The notes under the pieces were generated by a model. It was not told where the DNA came from. It was given only the letters and a program-made list of their open reading frames with translations, and made no database searches. This document shows, piece after piece, positions 12,201 through 22,000 of a DNA stretch of 64,000 nucleotides. Source of the stretch: Streptomyces sp. V1I1 (GTDB lineage Bacteria; Actinomycetota; Actinomycetes; Streptomycetales; Streptomycetaceae); contig NZ_JAUSZH010000001.1 of the NCBI RefSeq assembly GCF_030817355.1, forward strand, positions 2,598,501 to 2,662,500. The letters run 5' to 3'. Numbering within the stretch: position 1 is the first letter of the stretch; the number at the start of each line of letters is the position of its first letter. Position numbers and translations under genes: made by a program.

Positions 12201-15200
12201 GCCCGGTCGTCCACGAACGAACGCAGCCGATCCAACTGCCCGTCCAGCGCGGCATCCGACTTCGCCGACACCACCCACGGCACCACCGCCGCAGACACCG
12301 CGGCAGCGCCCGGCTCCGGCTCCCGCTCCGGCTCGGGCTCGGGCTCCGCAGACGCCGGCGCCTCTTCGATGATGACGTGCGCATTGGTGCCACTGATCCC
12401 GAACGACGACACCGCCGAGCGCCGCCGCCGGCCCACTGACGGCCACTCCACGTTCTCCGTCACCAGATCCACCGCGCCGGACGACCAGTCCACGTGCGGC
12501 GACGGCTCCTCGGCGTGCAGTGTCTTCGGCACCACACCATGGCGCATGGCCAGCACCATCTTGATGACGCCACCGATACCCGCCGCGGCCTGCGCATGCC
12601 CGATGTTCGACTTCAACGACCCCAGCAGCAGCGGCAGCGTGCGGTCCTGCCCGTAGGTGGCCAGCAGCGCCTGCGCCTCGATCGGATCGCCCAACGTCGT
12701 ACCCGTACCGTGCGCCTCCACCACGTCCACATCAGCGGCGGACAGCCCGGCACCGGCCAGCGCATCACGAATCACCCGCTGCTGCGACGGACCATTCGGC
12801 GCCGTAAGCCCGTTGGACGCACCATCCTGATTCACCGCCGACCCGCGCAGCACCGCCAGAACCGGATGTCCATTGCGCACCGCGTCGGGCAGCCGTTCCA
12901 GCATCACCATCCCCACGCCCTCGGACCAGCCGGTACCGTCCGCGCCGCCGCCGAACGCACGGCATCGGCCATCGGGGGAGAGCGCCCGCTGACGAGAGAA
13001 ATCAACGAACACCTGAGGCGAAGCCATGACTGCCACGCCGCCGGCCAGCGCGAGATCGCAGTCGCCCTGCCGCAGCGCATGCGCCGCCCAGTGCAACGCC
13101 ACCAGCGACGATGAGCAGGCGGTGTCCACCGTCACGGCGGGCCCCTCCAGCCCGAGCGCATACGCCACTCGGCCGGAAGCGACGCTCCCCGCCGCGGCCG
13201 TGCCCAGATAGCCCTCCAGTTCCCGGGGAACCCCGCCGAACCGCTCCGCATAGTCGTGGTGCATCAGGCCGGTGAACACCCCGGTCCGGCTGCCGCGCAG
13301 CGAAACCGGGTCGATACCCGCCCGCTCGACCGTCTCCCACGACACCTCCAGCAGCAACCGCTGCTGCGGATCCATCACCAACGCCTCGCCGGGTGCGATC
13401 CCGAAGAACGCCGGATCGAACTCCCCGACGTCCTGAAGGAAGCCCCCGTACTGGGTGTAGGAGGTGCCCGGCGAGTCCGGATCGGCGTCGAAGAGCGCGG
13501 CCAGGTCCCAGCCGCGATTCTCGGGGAACGGCGAGATCCCCTCGCCGCCGTCGACGACCAGCCGCCACAGGTCCTCCGGCGCAAAAACCCCGCCCGGATA
13601 GCGGCAACCCATCGCCACGATCGCAACCGGCTCGTCGGTGAACGCCCGAGCCCGCGACGCGACGGCGGCGGTGGTGGCAAGCGGGGCGCCGGTCAGCTCG
13701 GCACGCAGATACCGGGCCAGCGCATCGGGCGTCGGATGGTCGAAGGCCACGGTGGCGGGCAGGGGGAGGCCGGTCGCCTCGACAAGCCGGTTACGCAGCC
13801 GCACCGCTGTGATGGACGTCAGCCCCAGATCCTTGAAAGCGCGGCCGGCGACGACGGATTGTGGTGCCACTTCGCCCAGGACCTCGGCCACTTCGGTGCG
13901 AACGCGCTCCACCAGGTCCGCTTGCCGTTCGGCTTCGGACATCCCGGCGAGGTGCTGGGTCAACTCGGACCGCACGCACACGTCCGGGGCCGACCAGCCC
14001 ACCGAGTCGTCGGCCGTCCGGGCCGGCAGGGTCAGGGCCTGTCCCGCATTCAACGGGCCGGGAGCCAGCAGGAAGGCGTCGTCCCCGGTGACAGCGGAGT
14101 CGAAGAACGCCAGGCCCTCCCGGACCGGGATCGCCGCGTCGTTCCCGTCAGCCCACTCGGCCGTGGCGAGAAGGGTTCCGGCCCGGCCGCGAGCGCGATG
14201 GCTCCGTACCAGGTGGGCGGCGAAGGCGTCCGCCTCCGCCCTCTCCGGCCCGGCCGCCCCCAGTACGGAAGCGAGGGACGAGATCACCACCAGGACGGGC
14301 AGATCCGCGCCGCCCGCCAGCTCGTACACCGCGCGCAGGCCGTCCGCCGTGGCGGGCTGGTCAGGGTTCGCGGGTTCGGCGTGCACCACCGCGGCGATCG
14401 CGCCGTTCGCCTCGGCCAGCGCCGAAGCCGCGGTCCGCCGGTCGGTCAGTTCGCCGGGGACGGTCCGCACATCGGCGCCGAGTCCGGTCAGTTCCGCTAC
14501 GAGTTCGGACTGTGCGCCCGCGTCGGGGCCGACGAGGAGCAGGTGCCGTGCGCCGTAGCCGTTCACCAGGTGGACGGCCACCGCCGCACCCACGGCACTG
14601 GACGATCCGGTCAGCAGGACCACGCCGCCGGGGTCGAGCAGCGGACCTTGCCCGGTCGGCGCGGGGGCCTTGGCGAGCCGCGGGACCAGGGTGTCGCCGC
14701 CACGTACGGCGAGCTGGGGTTCCCCCGACTCCACCAGCCTGCGGAGCTCGTCGCGCGGGATGGTGGAGCTGTCCGTGTCGACCAGGACGAGCCGTCCGGG
14801 ATGGTCGGTCTGCAGCGACCGGAGCCGCGCCCAGGCCGCCTCCGGAGCGGTGTCCCGCGGACTCACGTGGAACGCCGCGTCCACGGCGTCCCTGGTCACC
14901 ACGGTCAGAACCGTGCCGTCGTGGTCCGCGTCGGCCAGCCACGCGCGCACCCGGGCGGGAAGTTCGGTGAGTTCGGAACAGGGCCGCACCTCCGTGCTGC
15001 CGGTCTCGGCGCCGAACACGGTCCAGTCGAGCGGGTCCGCTGCCCGCTCGGGGTCGGGCAGCGATGTCCAGTCCAGCCGGAAGAGCGACTCGTGCCTGCC
15101 GCTTCCCGTGGCGAGCAACCTGCGCGGCCGGTTGAGCAGTTCGTCACGGACGATCTTGCCCGACGGCGTCCGCGGCACCTGCTCGATCGCGTGGAGCTCC

Positions 15201-16750
15201 TCGGGCACCTTGTAGTACGACAGCCTTTCGCGGCACTCGGCGAACAGCCGCCGCGGATCCAGCCCGTCCGGGCCGGGCACCACCAGGGCGACGGGGACCT
15301 GTCCCAGTACGTCGTGCGGCTTGCCCACGACGGCAGCGTCCACGACGCCGGGCACCCGCAGCAGTACCTCTTCGACTTCGCCGGGGTGGATGTTCTCACC
15401 ACCGCGGATGATCAGTTCCTTGATCCGGCCCGTGAGGGTGAGGTGACCGGACGGGGCGCGGCGCGCCAGATCGCCCGTTCGGTGCCAGCCGTCGGCGGGC
15501 GGCGTGGCAGTCGCCCGGGCCTGGTCGTAGTAGCCGAGCATGACGTTCGGCCCCTGCACCCACACCTCGCCCTCTTCTCCCGTCGGGACGTCCACGCTTG
15601 TGTGCGGGTCGACCAGACGGACGTTCAAACCCGGCACCGGCAGGCCGCAGGAGCCGGGAACCCGGTCGCCGTCGGGCCAGTTCGTGGTGATCGGGCCGCA
15701 GGTCTCGGTGGTGCCGTAACTGTCGAGCAGAGCAACGCCGAACGTCTCCGACACGGATGCCCGCAGCGGCTCGGAGGCGACCGAGCCCGCGGTGAGGCAC
15801 GTACGCAGCGTGGTCCGCACGCCACCCCGCTCGCGCGCCGCGAGCACCAGCTGGTGATACATCGTCGGCACCGCGGCAAGGAAGGTGAAAGGCTGTTCCC
15901 GCAGCAGTTCGAGCGCCTCGCCGGCGGAGAACGCGGACATGATGTGGGCGGTCGCGCCGACGGCGGTGACGCCGAGGACGCCGAGATGGTGACCGAGGCA
16001 GTGGGACAGCGGAAGCGGCCACAGGACCCGGTCCTGTGCCGAGAGCCCGAGGATCGGCGCGTAGCAGGCCGCGATCGTCCAGAGCGAGTTGCGGGTGGTG
16101 GAGAGCACGCCCTTCGGCCTGCCGGTGGTACCCGAGGTGTAGAGCATGAAGGCCGGGTCGTCGAGCCCGAGGTCGTCCCTGGCCGGCACGGCGGGGTCGG
16201 TATCGGCCAGAACCGCGAACGAGGCGACCGCCGACGGCGCGTCCTTGGGGAGGGCATCGCCGGTCACCACGACGATCAGGCCCGGATGGCGCGGAAGCAG
16301 CCGGAGCACCTCACCGAGCCGGGTCGGGTCGGTGATCAGCAGCCGGACGCCCCCGTCTCCGAGCAGGTAGTCCAGCTCCGCGCCGCTGGTCCGCGGGTTG
16401 ACCGGAATCCCGATCGCGCTGGCCCTGGCGATGGCGTGGTAACTCTCCACCATCTCCACGCAGTTCTCGAGGTAGATCGCGGCCCGATCGCTCCGGCCGA
16501 GCCCGAGCCCGCGGAAGTGGCCGGCCAGTCGCCCGGTCCGCTGTTCGAGCGCCGCGTAGCTGACGCTGCGCCGCGCGTCCGAGAAGGCGACCTTCTCCCC
16601 CAGCTGTTCCGCATGTATCCGCAGCAGCTCGGGCAATGGACGGACAAGATCGCTGCGCACTTCAGCACATCCCTCGGTACGGTTTTCCCGGTTTCCCACG
16701 GCCTTCTGCCAGGTGCCGGCCTGTTGCTCTCTGGGCCACTCAAAAGACAC
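3224..16750 (-). CDS. Loading PKS: A-KR(inactive)-ACP, then two KS-AT-DH-KR-ACP modules
   Basis: This 4508-residue protein starts the assembly line. Loading part: an acid-activating adenylation domain (about 35-545; [30 protein letters not shown]), a KR-like domain (about 650-900) and an ACP (Ser near 979, LGLTS). Module 1: KS (Cys 1212), AT (GHSIGE, HAFH: malonyl), DH (near 1943), KR (2370-2600, IDD motif, NYAAAN) and ACP (near 2678). Module 2: KS (TACSTS, near 2913), AT (GHSLGE with VASH: specificity unclear), DH (near 3633), KR (LAD motif) and ACP (near 4384). The C-terminal tail ([14 protein letters not shown]) is a docking segment. Both DHs keep the His motif and a downstream HPALxDAAxH, so both modules should make double bonds. 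GTG at 16750 overlaps the previous gene by 11 nt; GTG at 16660, behind GAGGGA, is an alternative start nearer the domain edge. Starter is predicted to be 3-hydroxybenzoate. Confidence 0.96.
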   Translation of the reverse strand: MSFEWPREQQAGTWQKAVGNRENRTEGCAEVRSDLVRPLPELLRIHAEQLGEKVAFSDARRSVSYAALEQRTGRLAGHFRGLGLGRSDRAAIYLENCVEMVESYHAIARASAIGIPVNPRTSGAELDYLLGDGGVRLLITDPTRLGEVLRLLPRHPGLIVVVTGDALPKDAPSAVASFAVLADTDPAVPARDDLGLDDPAFMLYTSGTTGRPKGVLSTTRNSLWTIAACYAPILGLSAQDRVLWPLPLSHCLGHHLGVLGVTAVGATAHIMSAFSAGEALELLREQPFTFLAAVPTMYHQLVLAARERGGVRTTLRTCLTAGSVASEPLRASVSETFGVALLDSYGTTETCGPITTNWPDGDRVPGSCGLPVPGLNVRLVDPHTSVDVPTGEEGEVWVQGPNVMLGYYDQARATATPPADGWHRTGDLARRAPSGHLTLTGRIKELIIRGGENIHPGEVEEVLLRVPGVVDAAVVGKPHDVLGQVPVALVVPGPDGLDPRRLFAECRERLSYYKVPEELHAIEQVPRTPSGKIVRDELLNRPRRLLATGSGRHESLFRLDWTSLPDPERAADPLDWTVFGAETGSTEVRPCSELTELPARVRAWLADADHDGTVLTVVTRDAVDAAFHVSPRDTAPEAAWARLRSLQTDHPGRLVLVDTDSSTIPRDELRRLVESGEPQLAVRGGDTLVPRLAKAPAPTGQGPLLDPGGVVLLTGSSSAVGAAVAVHLVNGYGARHLLLVGPDAGAQSELVAELTGLGADVRTVPGELTDRRTAASALAEANGAIAAVVHAEPANPDQPATADGLRAVYELAGGADLPVLVVISSLASVLGAAGPERAEADAFAAHLVRSHRARGRAGTLLATAEWADGNDAAIPVREGLAFFDSAVTGDDAFLLAPGPLNAGQALTLPARTADDSVGWSAPDVCVRSELTQHLAGMSEAERQADLVERVRTEVAEVLGEVAPQSVVAGRAFKDLGLTSITAVRLRNRLVEATGLPLPATVAFDHPTPDALARYLRAELTGAPLATTAAVASRARAFTDEPVAIVAMGCRYPGGVFAPEDLWRLVVDGGEGISPFPENRGWDLAALFDADPDSPGTSYTQYGGFLQDVGEFDPAFFGIAPGEALVMDPQQRLLLEVSWETVERAGIDPVSLRGSRTGVFTGLMHHDYAERFGGVPRELEGYLGTAAAGSVASGRVAYALGLEGPAVTVDTACSSSLVALHWAAHALRQGDCDLALAGGVAVMASPQVFVDFSRQRALSPDGRCRAFGGGADGTGWSEGVGMVMLERLPDAVRNGHPVLAVLRGSAVNQDGASNGLTAPNGPSQQRVIRDALAGAGLSAADVDVVEAHGTGTTLGDPIEAQALLATYGQDRTLPLLLGSLKSNIGHAQAAAGIGGVIKMVLAMRHGVVPKTLHAEEPSPHVDWSSGAVDLVTENVEWPSVGRRRRSAVSSFGISGTNAHVIIEEAPASAEPEPEPEREPEPGAAAVSAAVVPWVVSAKSDAALDGQLDRLRSFVDDRAPSSVDVGWSLLDRSVFDHRAVVLASGNGVVEAARGVAGDGRLGVLFSGQGAQRLGMGRELYGSYPVFARAFDEVLGQFAGLREVVWGTDSDLLNRTGWAQPALFAVEVALFRLVESLGVAPEYVAGHSIGEVAAAHVAGVLSLADACALVSARARLMQALPAGGAMVAVEATEQEILPLLTEGTSIAAVNGPDAVVVAGVEDEALAVVARLEGRKTSRLRVSHAFHSPLMEPMLDEFRSVVEGLSFTEPRIPLVSNVTGQIADAGVVCTPEYWVRHVREAVRFGDGVTTLTQAGVTTLLELGPDGVLSGMATRTAPEVAAIPALRKDRGEEAALLTALARLHVAGVPIRWRELFEGTGASRVDVPTYAFQREWFWLDSAGVADGDVRSAGLAAAGHPLLAAAVELAGDGRMLFTSRLSAGTHPWLADHAVQDRIVVPGAAFVELAIRAGDEVGCATVAELTLQAPLVLPDDGAMRVQLTVEAADQAGHRGFSVFAQDEDTQSEWTLHAVGVLAPDAAPAGFELSHWPPRDATPVEMTGLYERLHAQGYGYGPVFQGLQAVWQREGEVFAEVALPEKADAASFGIHPALLDAALHTIHAVDPEPGLRLPFSWTGVSLTASGASRLRVRVSKLAADAVSIQLADPTGAPVASVASLVLRSSTPEQLRDAGRPVRAGLLEVDWTPVPVTGPGAGDWAELDTAESGAAALAALAETGDVPDIVVVPCPSPEGRLAETTKAVTHRALDLMHRWLADERFAASRLVFLTERAMAATPDEEVPGLAHAAVWGLVRSAQTEHPDRFVLVDAEPGTDRPLLAAALGSGEPQLALRDGVVLAPRLVKRVRTAAGRAGIDADGTVLITGATGALGRVFARHLVVEYGARHLLLASRRGAAVAGAPELVAELESLGAHVTVAACDAADREALAALLADVPPAHPLTAVVHSAGVIDDGVLEAQTPDRVDTVMRPKADAALNLHELTRDAGLDAFVLFSSVSGTLGGAGQANYAAANVFLDMLAQHRHALGLPATSIAWGLWTEHGGLAGDLGEADVKRLNRSGVAALSTEDGLTLFDEALAHGRAAVVAARLDTAAISAGTGQVPAMLRSLVRTPARRSASAGDSSLAQRLLALPESEQTQTVRDLVGAEVAAVLGRAQIGAAEAGQSFKELGFDSLTVVELRHRLATATGLRLPAAVAFDYPTVAVLADHIRAELLGRREPARQAVATARTDEPIAIVAMSCRFPGGVSSPEDLWRLVSEGADVVTEFPADRGWDLEGLFDPDPDRPGTSYTRHGGFLDGVGDFDPAFFGMSPREALATDPQQRLLLEVSWEALERAGIDPATLRGSRTGVFTGVMHHDYVSRLGQVPEELEGYVSTGTAGSVASGRLSYTFGFEGPTLTVDTACSTSLVALHLAAQSLRQGECDLALAGGVTVMASPETFVEFSRQRGLSPDGRCRAFADAANGVGWSEGAGILLLERLSDAVRNDHRILAVVRGSAVNSDGASNGLTAPNGPSQQRVIRDALASAGLSAADVDVVEAHGTGTTLGDPIEAHALLATYGQDRTQPLLLGSVKSNLGHTQAAAGAAGLIKMVHAMRAAMVPKTLHVDAPSSHVDWSAGAVELVTENVEWPSADRPRRAAVSSFGISGANAHVIIEEAPASAEPEPGAGAVRPSAVPWVVSAKSDAALDGQLERLRSFTGDGPDADGNTQLDVGRSLLDRSLLDHRAVLLASPDGVVEAARAVAEHRSLGVVFPGQGAQRLGMGRELHGRFPVFARAFDEVMEQFDGLREVVWGVDLDLLNQMDWAQPAVFAVEVALFRLVESLGIAPDYVGGHSLGEIAAAHVAGVLSLPDACALVAARSRLMHSLPVGGAMVAVEASEAEVLPLLTDGVSIAVVNGPRSVVVAGFEDEVLAVVAGLPGRKSSRLQVAVASHSPLMDAIADDYGAVVSGLSFNEPRIPLVSSLMGAVVDGSVVGSPAYWVRHLRETVRFGDAVTALTGAGVTALLELGPDGTLSALAAQSAPDLLAVPVMRKGRHEESAVLTGLARLHAAGVTVGWRTLFEGTAARRIDLPTYAFQRERYWLESSETGAGDVRSAGLDATGHALLGAGVSLAASDGHVFTARLSARTHPWLADHRIGGSIPVPGTALVECALRAGDEVGCTTLEDFTIVAPVVLPETGQIQVQVSVDAPEPDGRRKLTVHARTDEADDWTEHAAGVLGPKQAETGDDLVAWPPAGSEPIDVGDLYERFAATGLEYGPVFQGIRAAWRRGDEVFTEVGPEAALDTTGFVLHPALFDAAVHSAALAGDLAEPKLPFSWSGVSLYAAQASALRVRITRTGTDTFAVFTADGDGQPVATVDSLLVRPLTGPLTRTPDHLYRPEWVEIATADIAPVGGSWALAGDDPLGVADGLGPGVERFGDLAALGAAVDAGGRAPAVVFVPVGAPPGPGLAAAARAATVRTLEVIQAWLADARFEDARLVFLTRAATAGPDDPGNVAVAAARGLVRSAQAEHPGRFLLLDLDAAEPSRELLAKVCALDEPQVALSDGAVLAQRLVRGRASDEPSEWGDSALITGGTGTLGGLVARRLVAAHGVRRLVLASRRGPDAPGADRLAAELGDMGCDVTVVAVDLTDRSALAELLAAHPVTTVVHAAGTLADGLTETLTPDAVETVFRPKVDVAEHLHELTRDAGIGAFVLFSSVAGVLCSPGQGNYAAANAFLDALAEHRRASGLPATSVAWGLWDEDSELTGRLGDQDRRRMAGAGVLPMSTQQGLALFDEAAAGDPVVVAARFDRNGLRARAEDGTLPAQLRGLVRSATARRTAGRGAVENGLVQRIRRLPAAQRDQVLLSAVVAETAAVLGHSGAGAVKAGKDFKELGFDSLTAVELRNRLAVACGLRLPASLVFDYPNPKALAAFLLARIEPDALAEEEPDVRELFAGIPLERLRDSGLLDSLLELAAPPAGSTSDGTETGTPDGTETGTRRTDDQIDSMDADDLVAMALGRDA

Positions 16751-18506
16751 GGTCGACCAGCTCCACGGCCTGCTCGAAGTTCAGCCGGGGGTCGCACAGC
16801 GTCGTGTAGTTGCCTGTCACGTCCTCATCCCGGGCCACCGGCCCGCCCACGCATTCCGTCACGTCGTAGGCGGCGGTTTCCAGGTGCAGGCCGCCGGCAT
16901 GCCGGCCCTGGTCTTCGAGGATGCGCCGGAACTCGATGGCCTCCGCGACCAGATCGTCGAGATACCGCACCTTGGTCCCGGACGGCAGCCGCACCGTGTT
17001 GCCGTGCATGGGATCGCAGAGCCACACGACGGGGTGTCCGGCGTCACGCACGGCGCGCACGACCGGGGGGAGCGCGGTGCCGATCGTGTCCCGGCCCATC
17101 CGCACGATCAACGACAGCCGTCCCGGTTCCCGGTGGGGGTCGAGCAGCGCGCACAGCCCCAGCACGCTCTCCGGGGTCGATCGGGGCCCGATCTTGCATG
17201 CCACCGGGTTGGTCACCAGGCTCAGCAGCTTCACGTGGGCCTCGCCGATGCCGCCGGTGCGTTCGCCCACCCACGGAAAGTGCGTCGTGCCCAGGAACCG
17301 GTCACCGGTCGGCTCATCGACCCGTACCAGAGGGCCGGAATAGTCCATGACCAGCGCGTCATGGCTCGACCACGGCCCTGGGTGGGCGGCGCGGGATGCC
17401 TCGCCCCGATGGGCTCGCAGGGCCTGGTGCACTTCGTCGCTGAAGTGATAGGCCCACAGCATCCGCAGGGGATCGTGCCTCCTGGCCTCGGCCGAGGGTC
17501 CCTCGGCGTTGACCATGTGACCGCGGAAGGCCGGGAGTTCGACGCCGTCGACCACCGCGAACGGCTGGGATCGCGGCTTGGCGTACTGCCCGCCGAGACG
17601 GCCTATCTTCAGCACCTTCTGGCCGACCCGGCCGCTGAACCGCTCGGCCAGCCGGTCCAGCGCGGTGATCTTCAGCGCGGTGTCTTCCGGGGTGCTTTCG
17701 TAGAAGCTCTCCGCGCAGTCACCCATCTGCAGCACACGTGCCGAGCCGGCCGCGACCTCGGCGAGCTCCGCGCGCAGTTCGCGGATCTCGCCGGGAAGCA
17801 CCAGGGGCGCGGCCGTCGACAGCTTGTCCCGGACGCTCTGGTAGGCGGGATGTGCCCGCCAGTCCGGTTGCTGGGCCGCGGGCAGCGCCTCCCACTCGGC
17901 CGGGGGCTTCGCGGTGGCCGGCGTGTGCTCACGCGCGACGATGCCCTCGAGCTCGACGAGGAGATCGGACCGGCATATGTCGGCATGGAGGAACACCATG
18001 TCGGCCGACGGGGAGAACGCTTCCCGGCAGATCCGCTGGACGCGGGCGATGTCCGCCTGGCGACGCACGTAGACCTTGATATTGCGCAGGTCGTCCAGGG
18101 TGCTGCCCGGCTCGATGTCGTGAACGGACAGGTTTCTGGCGCCAATGACGTGCGCGACGTTCTCCAGCGCCAGGCGGCACTGGCTCTCCACGTCGTCGGC
18201 GTGCATCGTCCGGTGGCCGAGAATCCCGGCCGTGCCCGAGACATAGATCTGCTCGCCGCCGCTGTCCTGCGCCAGGTAGGTGGCGCGGGCGAAGTTCGGC
18301 GCCTTGGGGCCGTACCGGCTCGGGTAGTGGTACGGGGGCACCTGCCGCGGGTTGTCGATGTTCACCTGGGTGCCGGTCCGGCTGGCGAGGAAGTAGAGCA
18401 CGATCCCGCCGCCGTGCGAACCGATGACGGTCGCCGCCGGCATGTCACCGGTGATCCCGTACCGTTCGAGCACCCGCGCCCTGCCGATGCAGAACTCCCG
18501 GTACCA
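16740..18506 (-). CDS. Chorismatase C-terminal half fused to class II DAHP synthase
   Basis: After the frameshift near 18507 the chorismatase continues in this frame ([18 protein letters not shown]...) and ends around VELEG. A linker of about 15 residues leads into a complete class II 3-deoxy-D-arabino-heptulosonate-7-phosphate synthase of about 380 residues ([39 protein letters not shown]). DAHP synthase condenses phosphoenolpyruvate and erythrose 4-phosphate, the entry to the shikimate pathway; the chorismatase uses that pathway's end product. In the chorismatase part, HADICR is followed seven residues after its Cys by Glu, the spacing I recall for Cys327/Glu334 of Hyg5, the 3-hydroxybenzoate-forming type. 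The DAHP synthase is shorter than primary-metabolism class II enzymes and resembles secondary-metabolism PhzC-like ones. The first in-frame start is GTG at 18473, but it lacks a convincing ribosome site. The 3' end overlaps the loading PKS start by 11 nt. Confidence 0.85.
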   Translation of the reverse strand, partial: WYREFCIGRARVLERYGITGDMPAATVIGSHGGGIVLYFLASRTGTQVNIDNPRQVPPYHYPSRYGPKAPNFARATYLAQDSGGEQIYVSGTAGILGHRTMHADDVESQCRLALENVAHVIGARNLSVHDIEPGSTLDDLRNIKVYVRRQADIARVQRICREAFSPSADMVFLHADICRSDLLVELEGIVAREHTPATAKPPAEWEALPAAQQPDWRAHPAYQSVRDKLSTAAPLVLPGEIRELRAELAEVAAGSARVLQMGDCAESFYESTPEDTALKITALDRLAERFSGRVGQKVLKIGRLGGQYAKPRSQPFAVVDGVELPAFRGHMVNAEGPSAEARRHDPLRMLWAYHFSDEVHQALRAHRGEASRAAHPGPWSSHDALVMDYSGPLVRVDEPTGDRFLGTTHFPWVGERTGGIGEAHVKLLSLVTNPVACKIGPRSTPESVLGLCALLDPHREPGRLSLIVRMGRDTIGTALPPVVRAVRDAGHPVVWLCDPMHGNTVRLPSGTKVRYLDDLVAEAIEFRRILEDQGRHAGGLHLETAAYDVTECVGGPVARDEDVTGNYTTLCDPRLNFEQAVELVDRVF

Positions 18507-18930
18507 CCTCGAGCCCGGCCGCGTTCTCCTCGTTCACCCGGCTGATGTAGTGCCAGATGCGATAAATCTGCCGATAACCGAGCGACTCGGCCAGTTCCAG
18601 CGCCTCTGTGTACACGGACTCCGTGGCGCCGATGTAGTCCGCCAGCTCGGGAATGCGGCAGGCGCCGAACAGGAATTCACCGTCCTGCGCGTAGGAAACC
18701 GATCCGAACAGGCCGGCCTCGACGGGCCGGTCCGAGGTCCACACCTCGGCGAAGCCTTCCTCGACCGATTCGGTCATCTGTATCGCCACCGACGGGTAGC
18801 CCTCGTCGGTGGTGGGGTGGGCACAGTTCTCGGTGAAGTTCACGACGCCGAGGATGTGCCGTCCCGGCGCCACCCGGCCGGCATCCTTCAGGTTCCGGAA
18901 GGACGAGGTAGGCGCGTACGTGCTTGTCAT
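18445..18930 (-). CDS. Chorismatase (Hyg5/FkbO/RapK family), N-terminal half, interrupted
   Basis: This frame carries the first about 141 residues of a chorismatase, which hydrolyses chorismate to pyruvate and a (dihydro)hydroxybenzoate used as a polyketide starter. Family hallmarks are HILGVVNF near the start, GSVSYAQDGEFLFG, and RIWHYISRVNEENAAGLE, which should be followed by a Tyr/Trp-Arg-x-Phe-Cys segment. Instead the frame runs into 21 unrelated residues and stops at 18445, while the expected continuation is in the next frame from 18506. ATG at 18930 is preferred because GGGGGT lies seven bases upstream; a GTG at 19005 overlapping the previous stop is possible but adds an unconserved N-terminus. 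The gene lies 71 nt downstream of the PKS ending at 19002. As read, the enzyme would be cut in half. Confidence 0.8.
   Translation of the reverse strand: MTSTYAPTSSFRNLKDAGRVAPGRHILGVVNFTENCAHPTTDEGYPSVAIQMTESVEEGFAEVWTSDRPVEAGLFGSVSYAQDGEFLFGACRIPELADYIGATESVYTEALELAESLGYRQIYRIWHYISRVNEENAAGLEVVPGVLHRQGAGARTVRDHR
18504..18507 (-). other. +1 frameshift inside the chorismatase domain
   Basis: Reading the minus strand, GGG-CTC-GAG is followed by GTGG-TAC-CGG-GAG-TTC-TGC. Removing one base restores a conserved GLE-x-YREFC run and joins the two chorismatase halves in one frame. No slippery heptamer, stop codon or homopolymer is present, so programmed frameshifting is not supported. A real mutation or a base-calling error are the remaining explanations. 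Confidence 0.8.
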
Positions 18931-19001
18931 TGGCATACCCCCGGTAGCCTCATGCCGGTCTGAACGGAGACGCGGTCCGTGGAAATGTGCTCGTGTGCCC
19001 G

Positions 19002-22000
19002 TCACGAGTCGCCGCGACCGAGCGCCAGCCGCACCAGGTCCTCGGCGGCCATGTTCTTGATCGTGTTCGCCGCGGACTCCGCCGTCGGGCCGGGCGCGCT
19101 GTCGGCTCCGGGTTCCCGGGCGAGGCGCAGCAGCGTGTCCAGGACGCCGGCGGCCCTCAACCGGTCCACCGGGATGGCTGCCAGGGCCCGCCGGACGTGG
19201 GCGTCGTCGGCGACGGGTCCGTCCTGAGCAACCTCCGGCGGCTGAATTCTCTGCACGAGATAGTCGGCCAGAGCCTGCGGACTCGGATAGTCGAAGATCA
19301 AGGTCGAGGGCAGTCGCAGCCCGGTGACGACGTCCAGCCGGTTACGCAGCTCGACCCCCGTCAGCGAGTCCAGGCCCAGATCGAGGAATCCACGGTCCAC
19401 CAGCACGGACGCCGGACTCGGGTGCCCGAGCACCGCGGCCACGTGTTCGCGTACGACGACCAGGACTTCACGCCGCCGGTCCGGCTCCGGCAGACCCGCC
19501 AGCCGGGAGCGGAGGGCGGCCGACTGGTCGGCCCTGCCGACGGCCTTCGACCTCGGCAGGCGGACGAGACCGCGCAGCAGCGGCGGCACCTGCTCGGCCC
19601 GCGAGAACGTCTGCCGGAGCGCCTTGACATCCAGCCGTACGGGCACGACCGCGGGCTCGTCGGTGCCGCACGCCAGGTCGAAGAGCTCGAGTCCCTCCTT
19701 GGTGGACAGCGCGGTCAACCCGATGCGGGCCACGCGGGCACGGTCGGCGTCGGCCAGCCTGTCCAGCATGCCGCCGTCTGCCTCCCACGCCCCCCACGCC
19801 AGGGACTGCGCCGGCAGGCCCAGACCGCGGCGGTGCTCGGCCAGTGCGTCGAGGAAGGCGTTTGCCGCCGCGTAGTTCGCCTGCCCGGCACCGCCCAGGG
19901 TGCCCGCGAAGGAGGAGAACATCGCGAACAGCCGCAGGTCCAGTTCCCTGGTCAGTTCGTGGAGGTTCCAGGCCGCGTCCACCTTGGGCCGGAACACCTT
20001 GTCCAGCTGCTCCTCGGTGAGCGTCTCGATCATCCCGTCGGCCACGACACCCGCCGCGTGCACGACCCCGGTCAGCGGGCTGTCCGCCGGGATGCCTGAG
20101 AGCACCGCGGCCAGATCGGCACGGTCGGACACGTCGCACGCGACGATCGACACCTGTGCGCCGAGCTCGCGCAGTTCCGCCGCGAGCTCCGCGGAGCCCT
20201 CGGCCGCAGGGCCTCGACGGCTCACCAGCAGGAGCCGGCGCGCACCGTGCCCGGTGACCAGATGCCTGGCCATCGCGGCACCCAGCGCCCCCATGGCGCC
20301 AGTGATCATCACCGTGCCGGTGGGGTCCAACGACGGCGCCGACGGCGCCGGAAGGGGCAGTTTCGCCAGCCGGGGAACCATCATGTCGCCCTCGCGGATC
20401 GCCACCTGATGCTCGTCCAGCACGGCGAGAGCGGGCAGCGCGCGGCCGGACGCCTCGGTGTCGTCGACGTCCACGAGGATGAAGCGGTCCGGGTGTTCGG
20501 TCTGCGCGGCCCGGAGCAGACCCCAGACCGCGGCACCGGCGACGTCGTGTGCGTCTCCCCTCACCGCGCCGCGCGTGATGACCGCCAGCCGTGATGCCGC
20601 CAGCCGTTCGTCGGCCAGCCAGGACTGCACGAGCGACAGCGTGCGCGAGGCCGCGTCGCGAACGGCTGCCGGAACTCCGCTCCCGGCGTCGGCCGGCGGC
20701 TGCATCAGAAGCACCAGTGCGGGCGCCGCGGCACCGGAGTCGAGCGACTGCCGCAGGGCGGCGAAGTCCGCGTACCACAGGCCGTCACCCCACTCCGCCC
20801 GTAGAGCACCCGTCAGCCGGACGTCATCCGGCCCGATCACGGCCCATCTGCCCGTCGGCCGCGCGGAACGGTCACGTGGCAGAGCGGCGTTCGCCGGCAC
20901 CCACTCGACGTGGAACAGCGACTCCTCCGTCGAGTCGGGCGCGGTCATCTGCTCGGCCGACACGGCCCGCAGGCCCACCGTCTCCACCGAGACCAGCGGC
21001 GCTCCCGACGGGTCCACGGCGGTGAAGGAGAGAGCCTCCTCGCCGGACGCCGAGAGCCGGGCTCGCATCGCCACGGCGCCCCTGGCGTGGACCGACAAGC
21101 CCTGCCAGGAGTAGGGCAGCCGGGTCTCACCGTCCACGTCGTCGTAACCGACCAGCGCCAACGCGTGCATCGCCGAGTCCCACAGAGCCGGGTGGAGGAC
21201 GAAGCCGTCGGCCTCACCGTGCCGGGCATCCGGCAGGGCGACGTCGACGAACACGTCGTCGCCGCGGCGCCAGATCGCACGCACCCCTTGGAACGCCGGA
21301 CCGTAGTCATAGCCCCGTGCCGCGAGCCGCTCGTACGCCCCGTCGATGTCCACCGCGACGGTGTCGTGCGGCGGCCAGTTCCCGGTGAGTTCCGCCGTGT
21401 CGGGGACAACGGCCTGTTCCGGGATCAGCGTTCCCGACGCGTGGAGCGCCCACGGGTCCTCCGCGAGGGCGTCCTCGCGGCGCGAGTGAAGGGTGAGGGA
21501 GCGGGCGCCGTCGGCGTCCGGTTCGGACAGCGCGACACGCAGATGCACAGCGGTGCCATCGGGCAGCATCAAGGGTGAGTGCAGGATCAGGTCCCGCACT
21601 ACCGGACAGCCCGCGGCCTCGCCGGCCCTCGCCACCATCTCGACGAGCCCCGTGCCCGGCAGCAGCGCCGATCCCCACAGCGCGTGATCGGCCAGCCAGG
21701 GCTGCGTCTCGGTGGACACCCGCCCGGTCAGCAGGAGTTCGTGGGAGCCGGGCAGGTCCGCCGCCGCGCGAAGGAACGGGTGCTCCACCGCGCCGAGCCC
21801 CAGCCCGCCGGCGTCGACCGCGCCCGCGGACGGATCGGTCCAGTAGCGCTTTCCCTGGAAGGCATAGGTCGGGAGATCGACCCACGGTCCCGGATGTCCG
21901 CCGAACACCGTGTCCCAGTCCACCGCGACACCATCGGTGTGCAGCCGCGCGACCGCGGACAGGGCGGAGTCGACATCCGGTCGGCCACGGCGCAGAAGAG

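Noticed and set aside
18440..18515. Programmed ribosomal frameshifting in the chorismatase
   Set aside because: No slippery sequence, in-frame stop or stimulatory structure at the shift point.
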